Below, in pieces: positions 1-5,858 of a DNA stretch of 5,858 nt. Source of the DNA: Hyphomicrobiales bacterium (GTDB taxonomy: Bacteria > Pseudomonadota > Alphaproteobacteria > Rhizobiales > Aestuariivirgaceae); contig PLXI01000263.1 in NCBI GenBank assembly GCA_003151375.1, forward strand, positions 805 through 6,662, read 5' to 3'. The notes beneath the pieces are model-generated. The model had not been told where the DNA came from. It saw only the letters and a list, made by a program, of their open reading frames with translations, and made no database searches. Position 1 is the first letter of the stretch. Every line of letters begins with the position of its first letter. The position numbers and the translations under genes were made by a program.

Positions 1-1571
1 AATTTCAACTTTCAGATCCCGATCCAAAAACGCGCAGCGACGCGTTGGATTCCATTGCAAAAGATCCGCAAGCCGCACAACTTGCAGCGCTTCGCGCGTC
101 AATTGCAACTGAGCAAGATGCGACATTGAAGGCTCGTAAAATTAGATTAGAGCGGCTTGTAACTCTGCGCTTTGATGATGACATGAACGCTCGTGTGGCA
201 GCCATTAAGAGCTTCGCTGGTGACACACATGTTGATGTACGCTCTGCTCTCAATCCTATTTTGGCAACGACAACCAAAGTGGCCGCAGGCTTGCCTGAAA
301 CGGAAAACGTGGCACGCAGATTGACGCCGGGGCCAGACTCGACTTTGAGCATTGATGCGGCTTATGCCATGCTGGTTGCAGCGAATTTGGCCCCGCCCAG
401 CATTTCTGACAGTGAGCGCGATGCTACGCTTGCAGCAAATCTGAAAGATGGAAAAGTCGGTGGATTTGTGCGTGAAGATTTGAACACACCGCAAGCGCGT
501 GATGAAGCTTACGATGCATTGGTAAAAGCGGGCACTGCTAAACCTTTCGTGCGCGCGGCAGCACGCGCGCAGGCCGTGAACAAATTCACTTTTTATGATT
601 CCTATAACGAACCCTTGCAGGCAGTAACTGCAGCGGCACTCTCAACTGTTAATGCGATCGACGACACAGTGAAGATCGATGAGATTTTAGAACTTATTTT
701 GGATGCCATTTCACTGGCTTCAATTTATTTCCTTGCGGCCATCGGCCTGGCCATCACCTTTGGTGTGATGCGCGTTATCAACATGGCACATGGCGAATTT
801 ATCATGATTGGCGCTTACACGGGCTATGTTGTGCAGCAATATGTGCCAAACACCACGGCTTCAATTCTCATTGCCCTGCCCGTGGCGTTTGTTATCACTT
901 TCGCGGCTGGCATTGCATTGGAGCGGCTGGTCATTCGCAAACTCATTCATCGTCCGCTGGAAACACTTCTGGCCACCTTTGGCGTTTCCATCGCCCTACA
1001 ACAAATTGCCAAAAACATATTCGGCACACAGGCGCGGCCACTCACTTCACCTGATTGGTTGGGGGGTGCCTTGCATTTCAATGACAACATTTCGATCAGC
1101 TATATCCGCATTGCGATTTTCGTCATGGCTATCATTTTCTTTACCTTATTGTTGCTGCTGTTGAACAAAACTAGACTGGGCCTCGAAGTGCGCGCGGTTA
1201 CACAAAATCGGCGCATGGCAGCTTCCATGGGCATCAACCCAGACCGCATCAATATGCTCACTTTCGGCTTAGGCTCAGGCATTGCAGGCATTGCTGGTGT
1301 AGCCATCGGGCTTTATGCACAGGTGACTTCTGAAATTGGTTCAAATTATATCGTGATGAGTTTCATGGCCGTGGTGGTGGGTGGTGTTGGCAATATTTGG
1401 GGCACGCTGGCAGGCGCTGGCCTTACAGGCGTGATGCAGAAATTCATTGAGTGGTTCAACCCATCCAACACATTGGCCGCACAGACCTTCATGGTCATTT
1501 TCATTATCGTGTTTATCCAATTCAGGCCGCGCGGCATTGTGGCCCTCAAGGGCCGGGCGGCGGGTGATTGA
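1..1571 (+). CDS. urtB: Urea ABC transporter permease UrtB (5'-partial)
   Basis: Inner-membrane permease that pairs with UrtC to form the urea channel. The reading frame is open from position 3 to the TGA at 1569-1571, giving 522 visible codons with no stop upstream, so the true start and any signal peptide lie before the window. A TTG at 45 is in frame but has no reason to be the start, because family-like sequence continues above it. The first ~220 residues are hydrophilic and Ala-rich with HEAT-like helical stretches (for example around nt 165-260), as in the long N-terminal domain of proteobacterial UrtB. The LivH-type membrane part begins near nt 700, with the family motif INMAHGEF at about 777-803, a cytoplasmic coupling-loop region near 1165-1250 (LGLEVRAVTQN, then MAASMGI), and a Gly-rich segment VVVGGVGNIWGT at about 1368-1403. 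Family known; urea as substrate rests on similarity and on the UrtCDE neighbours. Confidence 0.93.
   Translation, partial: FQLSDPDPKTRSDALDSIAKDPQAAQLAALRASIATEQDATLKARKIRLERLVTLRFDDDMNARVAAIKSFAGDTHVDVRSALNPILATTTKVAAGLPETENVARRLTPGPDSTLSIDAAYAMLVAANLAPPSISDSERDATLAANLKDGKVGGFVREDLNTPQARDEAYDALVKAGTAKPFVRAAARAQAVNKFTFYDSYNEPLQAVTAAALSTVNAIDDTVKIDEILELILDAISLASIYFLAAIGLAITFGVMRVINMAHGEFIMIGAYTGYVVQQYVPNTTASILIALPVAFVITFAAGIALERLVIRKLIHRPLETLLATFGVSIALQQIAKNIFGTQARPLTSPDWLGGALHFNDNISISYIRIAIFVMAIIFFTLLLLLLNKTRLGLEVRAVTQNRRMAASMGINPDRINMLTFGLGSGIAGIAGVAIGLYAQVTSEIGSNYIVMSFMAVVVGGVGNIWGTLAGAGLTGVMQKFIEWFNPSNTLAAQTFMVIFIIVFIQFRPRGIVALKGRAAGD
1562..1567 (+). promoter_or_regulatory. Ribosome binding site deciding the urtC start
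   Basis: GGGTGA sits inside the last codons of urtB and 6 nt before ATG 1574. It leaves no spacing for the alternative TTG at 1568, so it favours the ATG. A GGGCGG a few bases further upstream could serve the TTG, so the choice is probable rather than certain. Confidence 0.55.
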
Positions 1572-1573
1572 TC

Positions 1574-2758
1574 ATGCCGTCAATTAGATCTGTGGGACCT
1601 GTGAGCATTTATCGCTCTACAATTATCTTTGTTGCACTGGTTTTGACTTTTGCAATTCTTGTTACATTGGCTTCGCATGCCATTGGATTTGGAATACTTT
1701 CGACCAGCTTTATTAAAACACTCGGCAAAACACTTTGCCTGTGTCTCATTGCCATCGCCATGGACGTTGTCTGGGGTTATTGCGGAATTCTTTCACTGGG
1801 GCATTTCGCCTTCTTCGGTTTGGGCGGCTATATGATTGGCATGTGGCTGATGTTTGCGCGCACCAAAGACATTGTTTTAAAATCCATCGCCAACAATGCC
1901 CTGCCCGCCACGCCACAAGAACTGAGGGATGCCATTGGCACACAGATTTTTGGCGTTGTGGGTGGTGCAAGAATTCCGTGGATCTGGCATTTTGCCGATA
2001 GTCTGACCGCCCAGCTTGCGCTTGCCGTTTTAGTGCCTGGGCTTTTAGCTTTGGTTTTCGGATGGTTGGCTTTTCGATCACGCGTTACCGGGGTTTATCT
2101 TTCGATCCTCACCCAAGCCATGACACTGGCGCTGTCGCTTTATCTTTTCCAAAACGATAGCGGGCTTCGCGGCAATAATGGTCTTTCAGGATTGCAAAAC
2201 ATTCCAGGGCTTGATCTGGTTTCGCAGGATGTCATCTCGCTGTGGTTTTTCTGGGCATCGGCGTTGGCATTGATCGCGGGTTATTTATTCTTTGCATGGC
2301 TTCTCAACGGCAAGTTTGGAAAAATCGTTCGCGCTATTCGCGATGACGAGACGAGAGTTCGCTTTCTTGGCTATCCGGTGGAAACTTACAAACTTTTCGT
2401 GTTTGTGCTGACAGCTGTTGTGGCAGCAATCGCCGGTGTGCTTTACTATCCGCAGGCAGGCATCATCAATCCAGCGCAAGTCGCACCCATCGCCTCAATC
2501 TATTTGGCGGTATGGGTTGCCATTGGCGGACGCGGACGGCTTTATGGTGCAGTTATTGGTGCGGCATTTGTTTCACTCGTATCAAGTTGGTTTACTGGCG
2601 GCCAGGTGCCGGATGTTCCGCTTGGATTTTATACCATACACTGGGTTGAATGGTGGCAAGTGGTGCTTGGCTTCGGCTTTGTTCTGGTGACACTGTATGC
2701 GCCCAATGGTCTTGGCGGTCTGGTTGATGTGTTTGTTCGCAAGGAAACATCGGCATGA
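1574..2758 (+). CDS. urtC: Urea ABC transporter permease UrtC
   Basis: Second membrane subunit of the urea importer (LivM family), 394 residues from the ATG at 1574. Hydrophobic segments run through most of the protein. Recognisable blocks are GYCGILSLGHFAFFGLGGY at residues 68-86, SGLRGNNGLSGL at 196-207, the coupling-loop block GKIVRAIRDDETRVRFLGYP near 249-268, and AVWVAIGGRGRLYGAVIGA near 312-330. A TTG at 1568 overlapping the urtB stop (TTGA) would add two residues. I prefer the ATG because GGGTGA at 1562-1567 lies 6 nt before it but directly abuts the TTG. The gene begins 2 nt after urtB and its TGA overlaps the urtD start, so it should be translated as part of the same mRNA. Identity is secure from the motifs and neighbours. 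Confidence 0.94.
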   Translation: MPSIRSVGPVSIYRSTIIFVALVLTFAILVTLASHAIGFGILSTSFIKTLGKTLCLCLIAIAMDVVWGYCGILSLGHFAFFGLGGYMIGMWLMFARTKDIVLKSIANNALPATPQELRDAIGTQIFGVVGGARIPWIWHFADSLTAQLALAVLVPGLLALVFGWLAFRSRVTGVYLSILTQAMTLALSLYLFQNDSGLRGNNGLSGLQNIPGLDLVSQDVISLWFFWASALALIAGYLFFAWLLNGKFGKIVRAIRDDETRVRFLGYPVETYKLFVFVLTAVVAAIAGVLYYPQAGIINPAQVAPIASIYLAVWVAIGGRGRLYGAVIGAAFVSLVSSWFTGGQVPDVPLGFYTIHWVEWWQVVLGFGFVLVTLYAPNGLGGLVDVFVRKETSA

Positions 2759-3498
2759 CTGCTTTATTGGAAGTCTCGGGTGTTTCAGTTTCCTTTGACG
2801 GGTTCAAAGCCATCAACAATCTTTCTTTGAATATCGCCGAAGGAGAATTGCATGCCATCATCGGCCCCAATGGCGCTGGCAAAACCACATTCATGGATAT
2901 CGTCACAGGCAAGACCAAACCAGATTCTGGCCGCGTGCTTTGGGGTTATCCATCGGTAAGCCTATTGTCGCTTTCTGAAAGTGCCATTGCGCAAGCGGGC
3001 GTTGGCCGAAAATTTCAGCGCCCCACCGTATTTGAAGCACAATCTGTGCGTGACAATCTTTTAATGGCATTGAATAAGAAAAGATCGCCGCTTTCGGTGC
3101 TTTTTTACAGGTTCACTGCCGATGATTTCGCCAAGATCGAGGCAATGGCAAAAGAAATCTCATTGACGGGTGTTCTTGATCGGCGCGCGGGAGAATTATC
3201 GCACGGCCAGAAGCAGTGGTTGGAAATCGGGATGCTGTTACTGCAAGAGCCACGGCTTTTGCTGGTGGATGAGCCTGCTGCGGGCATGACATTGGCAGAG
3301 CGTGAACGCACCACTGACATTCTGAAGCGTGCCGCAAAATCTCGCGCGGTAATCGTGGTTGAGCATGACATGGAGTTCGTGCGGCGTTTGGAATGCAAAG
3401 TTTCGGTTTTGCATGAAGGTTCAGTTTTGGCTGAAGGTTCGCTGAGCAAAGTGACGGCTGATCCGCGCGTGATCGAAGTTTATTTGGGGCGATCATAA
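2755..3498 (+). CDS. urtD: Urea ABC transporter ATP-binding protein UrtD
   Basis: Cytoplasmic ATPase of the urea importer (LivG type), 247 residues. The nucleotide-binding parts are complete and in order: Walker A GPNGAGKTT at residues 37-45, Q-loop Gln88 in GVGRKFQRPTVF, signature LSHGQ at 148-152, Walker B LLLVDE at 168-173, and H-loop His204 in VEHDMEFV. The block GRKFQRPTVFE and the text VDEPAAGMT are typical of UrtD/LivG. The ATG overlaps the urtC stop in ATGA, and AAGGAA at 2741-2746, 8 nt upstream, is a good ribosome binding site. The TAA stop shares one base with the urtE ATG. It should pair with UrtE, whose H-loop lacks histidine, so UrtD supplies the standard His. Confidence 0.95.
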   Translation: MTALLEVSGVSVSFDGFKAINNLSLNIAEGELHAIIGPNGAGKTTFMDIVTGKTKPDSGRVLWGYPSVSLLSLSESAIAQAGVGRKFQRPTVFEAQSVRDNLLMALNKKRSPLSVLFYRFTADDFAKIEAMAKEISLTGVLDRRAGELSHGQKQWLEIGMLLLQEPRLLLVDEPAAGMTLAERERTTDILKRAAKSRAVIVVEHDMEFVRRLECKVSVLHEGSVLAEGSLSKVTADPRVIEVYLGRS

Positions 3499-4193
3499 TG
3501 TTGAGCGTTCGCAATCTCACCTTGCATTATCGGCAATCACAAATTCTCTACGGCGTTTCTCTGGATGCTGAGCGCGGCCAAATAACGTGTGTGATGGGCA
3601 CCAATGGTGTTGGCAAAACCAGTTTGCTGAAAGCCATTTCCGGCGTGCATCCGCGCTCTGGCGGCAGCATCACTCTTAATGGGCATGAAATTGGCAAAGA
3701 ACGATCCGACGAATTGGCCCAATTGGGCTTGGCCTATGTTCCACAAGGCCGTGAGATATTCCCGCTGCTCACGGTGCGTGAAAATCTCGAGACTGGTTTT
3801 GCCTGTTTGCCACGTGATCAACACCTTATGCCCGATCACATCTTTGAACTTTTCCCGGTGTTGAAGGAAATGCAAAAGAGACGTGGCGGCGATTTATCGG
3901 GGGGCCAGCAACAGCAACTCGCCATCGGCCGCGCACTCATCATGCGGCCAAAGCTTCTGCTTCTCGATGAGCCAACCGAGGGTATTCAGCCCAACATCAT
4001 TCAACAAATCGGCAAGGTGATCGAATTTCTGCGCGACCAAGGAGATATGGCCATCGTTCTGGTCGAGCAGTATTTTGATTTTGCGTATCGGATGGCAGAT
4101 CAGTTTGTCGTGCTTGGGCGCGGCTCTGTTGTGCTGAGTGGCAAAAAGAAAGAGATTGATCGCGACCTGCTTTTGTCGCGCGTTTCTGTGTAA
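3498..4193 (+). CDS. urtE: Urea ABC transporter ATP-binding protein UrtE
   Basis: Second ATPase of the urea importer (LivF type), 231 residues. Walker A is GTNGVGKTS at residues 34-42, the Q-loop is Gln83 in YVPQGREIFPLLTVREN, the signature is LSGGQ at 133-137 followed by QQQLAIGRAL, and Walker B is LLLLDE at 153-158 followed by PTEGIQPNII. At the H-loop position there is Gln191 in VLVEQYFDFA rather than His. This is the usual form for the UrtE/LivF branch as I know it, and the YFDFA text points to UrtE rather than LivF. The ATG overlaps the urtD TAA by one base, with GGGG at 3486-3489 as a likely ribosome binding site. It is the last urt gene here; no urease gene follows. Confidence 0.95.
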   Translation: MLSVRNLTLHYRQSQILYGVSLDAERGQITCVMGTNGVGKTSLLKAISGVHPRSGGSITLNGHEIGKERSDELAQLGLAYVPQGREIFPLLTVRENLETGFACLPRDQHLMPDHIFELFPVLKEMQKRRGGDLSGGQQQQLAIGRALIMRPKLLLLDEPTEGIQPNIIQQIGKVIEFLRDQGDMAIVLVEQYFDFAYRMADQFVVLGRGSVVLSGKKKEIDRDLLLSRVSV

Positions 4194-4305
4194 TTCAGTT
4201 AGCACAATCACACGCATTTAAGGCTGCCGTCACCGGCTGCTCATCAGCAAACGACGCATGACTCCCTCCAAGTTTTCCGATTTTTGCGGGCGCAAAGAAA
4301 AGTAA

Positions 4306-4335
4306 TTGACTATTTTTTGAGTCTGATAATATAGT
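4306..4335 (+). promoter_or_regulatory. Putative sigma70 promoter of the sugar-importer genes
   Basis: TTGACT (4306-4311) and TATAGT (4330-4335) each match the -35 and -10 consensus at 5 of 6 positions and are 18 bp apart. They lie in an AT-rich stretch about 110 nt before the binding-protein ATG, in the gap after urtE. This predicts a transcript start near 4342 and a leader of about 100 nt. The fit was made by eye; no transcript data are available. Confidence 0.55.
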
Positions 4336-4343
4336 AATACTAT
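4331..4343. promoter_or_regulatory. Putative operator overlapping the -10 (FadR/GntR-like)
   Basis: ATAGTA-A-TACTAT is a perfect inverted repeat with 6-bp arms and a single central base. Its core TAGTAATACTA fits the TNGTNNNACNA pattern known for the FadR subfamily of GntR regulators. It covers most of the -10 hexamer and the expected start point, where a bound repressor would block polymerase. The regulator is not in the window, so the family assignment is inference; an AT-rich repeat of this length can also arise by chance. Confidence 0.4.
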
Positions 4344-4442
4344 TGAACGGGACCGCATTTGGAATGGTTTTCTACTGAACCAGTCGTTGCGGCCTTCGGT
4401 CGATGCATAACAAAAATACTAATTCACAATGGGAGAAATATC

Positions 4443-5375
4443 ATGATTTTAAACAAATTGCTCGGTGGAGCAGTTGTTGGCGCAGCGCTTTTGTTGGCCG
4501 GCAGCACCTCAGCTATGGCTGTAACCATCGGCTTCTCGCAAGTTGGCGATGAAGGCGATTGGCGTCCAGCATGGACAAAAGACATGCAGGATGAAGCCAA
4601 GAAGGAAGGCATTGATCTGAAATTTGCCGATGCTCAAGGCAAAGAAGAAGAACAATTGAAGGCAATTCGCGCTTTCATCGCACAAAAAGTTGACGCCATC
4701 ATCTTGGCTCCAGTTGTTGTAACGGGTTGGGACAAGGTTTTGGAAGAAGCCAAAGCTGCAGGCATCCCAGTGTTCACCGCTGACCGCGACGTGGATGTTA
4801 AGGACAAGTCATTGTTCGTAACCCGCATTTCAGCTGACTTTAACCTCGAAGGCAAACTTGCTGGTGCTTGGTTGGCCCAGGCAAGCAAGGGCACCTGCAA
4901 CATTGTTGAGTTGCAAGGCACCACCGGTGCTGCTCCTGCAATTGAACGCAAAAAGGGCTTTGAAGCTGTCATTTCTCAATTCCCAGCTATGAAGATCGTC
5001 AAGACACAAAGCGGTGACTTCACTACTGAAGGCGGCAAGAAAGTTATGGAAGCTTTCATCAAGTCAACCGACAACCTGAAAGACATCTGCGGCGTGTTTG
5101 CTCATAACGACAACATGCAACTCGGCGCCATTCAGGCGATGAAAGAAGCAGGCTTGAAGCCAGGCGTTGATTTCAAGATGGTTTCAGTTGACTACGTGCC
5201 AGCTATGAAAGACACGTTGGCCAAGGGTGATGCCAATGCTTCAGTGGAACTGCGTTCTGCTATCGGCAAGTATATTTATCCAGTTGTTCTTCAATACCTG
5301 AAGGACAAGAAGGAATTGCCAAAGTGGATCGTCATTCCAAGTGATCTGCATACTGCAGCCACTGCACAAAACTAA
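4443..5375 (+). CDS. ytfQ: YtfQ-like periplasmic sugar-binding protein
   Basis: Exported substrate-binding protein of a sugar ABC importer (periplasmic binding protein, ribose/galactofuranose type), 310 residues. The start is ATG 4443, with GGGAG at 4431-4435 placed 7 nt before it. An in-frame TTG at 4359 would add 28 residues lying before the signal peptide and is rejected. Residues 1-26 form a signal peptide: Lys5, a hydrophobic core, then SAMA with cleavage expected before VTIGFSQ. The mature protein closely follows E. coli YtfQ as I recall it: GFSQVGDEGDWR near 30-41, APVVVTGW at 89-96, DRDVDVKDKSL at 114-124, CNIVELQGTTGA at 152-163, AHNDNMQLGAIQAMKEAGLKPG at 220-241 and GDANASVEL at 262-270. 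Cys152 and Cys216 correspond to paired cysteines in YtfQ. The C-terminus is slightly shorter than in YtfQ. The sugar is not certain: furanose forms of galactose or arabinose are plausible. Confidence 0.88.
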   Translation: MILNKLLGGAVVGAALLLAGSTSAMAVTIGFSQVGDEGDWRPAWTKDMQDEAKKEGIDLKFADAQGKEEEQLKAIRAFIAQKVDAIILAPVVVTGWDKVLEEAKAAGIPVFTADRDVDVKDKSLFVTRISADFNLEGKLAGAWLAQASKGTCNIVELQGTTGAAPAIERKKGFEAVISQFPAMKIVKTQSGDFTTEGGKKVMEAFIKSTDNLKDICGVFAHNDNMQLGAIQAMKEAGLKPGVDFKMVSVDYVPAMKDTLAKGDANASVELRSAIGKYIYPVVLQYLKDKKELPKWIVIPSDLHTAATAQN

Positions 5376-5399
5376 TACAAACTTATCCTCCACCAGTGG

Positions 5400-5438
5400 C
5401 GGCGGCACGATTGCTCTTTATTGAGCTTCGTGCCGTCG
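5400..5438 (+). other. Strong intergenic hairpin between binding-protein and ATPase genes
   Basis: Positions 5400-5410 pair with 5428-5438 (11 bp with one G-U pair; core CGGCACGA/TCGTGCCG). A small TT/T internal loop follows, then an inner GCTC/GAGC stem with a TTTATT loop. It starts 25 nt after the binding-protein stop. No run of T follows, so it is not a standard intrinsic terminator. In binding-protein operons such hairpins commonly protect the upstream mRNA or partly limit read-through, which is the likely role here. Confidence 0.6.
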
Positions 5439-5502
5439 TTCTGGTCGTGATATTTGCAAGCGTCCTGCGATCGGTCTATCCGGTATGTGGGTTGCTGTGC
5501 TC

Positions 5503-5508
5503 AGGGGA
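5503..5508 (+). promoter_or_regulatory. Ribosome binding site selecting the TTG start of ytfR
   Basis: AGGGGA ends 6 nt before the TTG at 5515. The in-frame ATG at 5485 has no comparable purine-rich site upstream and would add ten residues not expected in this family. This supports TTG as the start. Confidence 0.6.
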
Positions 5509-5514
5509 CTTATT

Positions 5515-5858
5515 TTGGTATCTCGTATCCAGCTTAAAGCTATTTCTAAATCCTTTCCGGGCGTGCGCGCGCTGGATGAAGTTGATTTTGACGCTGCCGC
5601 CGGCGAAATTCACGCACTTTTGGGCGAGAATGGTGCTGGCAAGTCTACCCTTATAAAAGTCATGACGGGGGCGCTGCAAAGTGACTCTGGAGAAATTTTT
5701 CTGGATGGAAAACCAGTCACAATTACAAGTCCGGCAGATGCGCGCCGCCAGGGCATTAATGCAGTATATCAGGAAGTAAATCTCGTACCCACAATGTCCG
5801 TGGTGGCTAATCTTACTTTGGGCAAGCAGCCGCGGCGCTATGGATTTGTTGATTGGTC
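5515..5858 (+). CDS. ytfR: YtfR-like sugar ABC transporter ATP-binding protein (3'-partial)
   Basis: Start of the ATPase of the same sugar importer; 114 codons are visible and the frame is open at the window end. Sugar ATPases of this type (RbsA/MglA/YtfR) are about 500 residues with two ATPase halves, so only part of the first half is seen. From TTG 5515 it reads ISKSFPGVRALDEVDF at residues 10-25, Walker A GENGAGKST at 37-45, then MTGALQSDSGEIFLDGKPV, and the Q-loop block AVYQEVNLVPTMSVVANL at 83-100 with Gln86. YQEVNL followed by a Pro-Arg-Arg-x-Gly stretch matches YtfR better than RbsA as I recall them. It lies 139 nt after the binding-protein gene on the same strand, the standard order for such operons. 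The exact family member and start codon are the least certain points. Confidence 0.85.
   Translation, partial: MVSRIQLKAISKSFPGVRALDEVDFDAAAGEIHALLGENGAGKSTLIKVMTGALQSDSGEIFLDGKPVTITSPADARRQGINAVYQEVNLVPTMSVVANLTLGKQPRRYGFVDW

Noticed and set aside
808..1164. Plus-strand 118-residue open frame within urtB
   Set aside because: It overlaps the conserved membrane-domain coding sequence of urtB in another frame, and its composition (Trp-, Ser- and Cys-rich) looks like an off-frame reading.
3105..3520. Minus-strand open frames of 114 and 135 residues opposite urtD
   Set aside because: They are antisense to a fully conserved ATPase gene and show no family features; typical shadows of coding sequence.
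4222..4241. Stem GGC-T-GCCG / CGGC-T-GCT after urtE as a terminator
   Set aside because: It is short with a T-T mismatch and is not followed by a T-run; it may help Rho-dependent ending, but an intrinsic terminator is not supported.
4274..4299. T-rich run followed by TTTGC/GCAAA arms as a terminator
   Set aside because: The arms are 5 bp and AT-rich with a GGGC loop, and the T-run lies before the stem rather than after it on the + strand.
4308..4323. GACT...AGTC inverted repeat inside the promoter
   Set aside because: The arms are only 4 bp with an 8-nt spacer, which is expected by chance.
4359..4442. In-frame TTG at 4359 as a start for the binding protein (28 extra residues)
   Set aside because: It would bury the signal peptide behind a hydrophilic and mixed stretch, has no ribosome binding site, and ATG 4443 has GGGAG at 7 nt.
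5396..5656. Plus-strand 86-residue open frame across the hairpin and the ytfR start
   Set aside because: It overlaps clear YtfR-coding sequence in another frame and has no recognisable domain or ribosome binding site.

Overview
The window holds parts of two ABC importers, both read left to right. No mobile element, RNA gene or CRISPR array was seen. Gene order and protein types suggest a Gram-negative proteobacterium, most likely an alphaproteobacterium. The reasons are the complete urtBCDE order, a UrtB with a long extra-membrane N-terminal region, an exported YtfQ-type binding protein, and moderate GC with NTG starts. The lineage is inferred from general knowledge, not from a search.

Positions 1-4193 carry the distal part of a urea-importer operon. 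urtB lacks its 5' end; urtC, urtD and urtE are complete. The genes are tightly packed: urtC starts 2 nt after the urtB stop, urtC and urtD overlap by ATGA, and urtD and urtE by TAATG. This pattern points to one transcript and coupled translation. UrtB and UrtC form the inner-membrane channel, and UrtD and UrtE are its two ATPases. The binding protein UrtA is not in the window and would be expected upstream. No urease gene follows urtE.

Positions 4194-4442 are a 249-nt gap. I see no convincing terminator for the urt operon in it. It does contain a good sigma70-like promoter whose -10 is overlapped by a perfect 13-nt inverted repeat matching the FadR/GntR operator pattern, followed by a leader of about 100 nt that may be folded.

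Positions 4443-5858 begin a second importer, for a sugar. A YtfQ-like periplasmic binding protein (310 aa) is followed, after a 139-nt gap with a strong hairpin, by the first 114 codons of a YtfR-like sugar-import ATPase. The ATPase starts at a TTG with a well-placed ribosome binding site and runs off the window. The hairpin and the codon bias of the binding-protein gene both suggest that the binding protein is made in excess over the ATPase. Permease genes would be expected further downstream.

I found no wholly new system here. The points most worth checking are the putative operator, the hairpin between the two sugar-importer genes, and the unknown substrate of the sugar importer.
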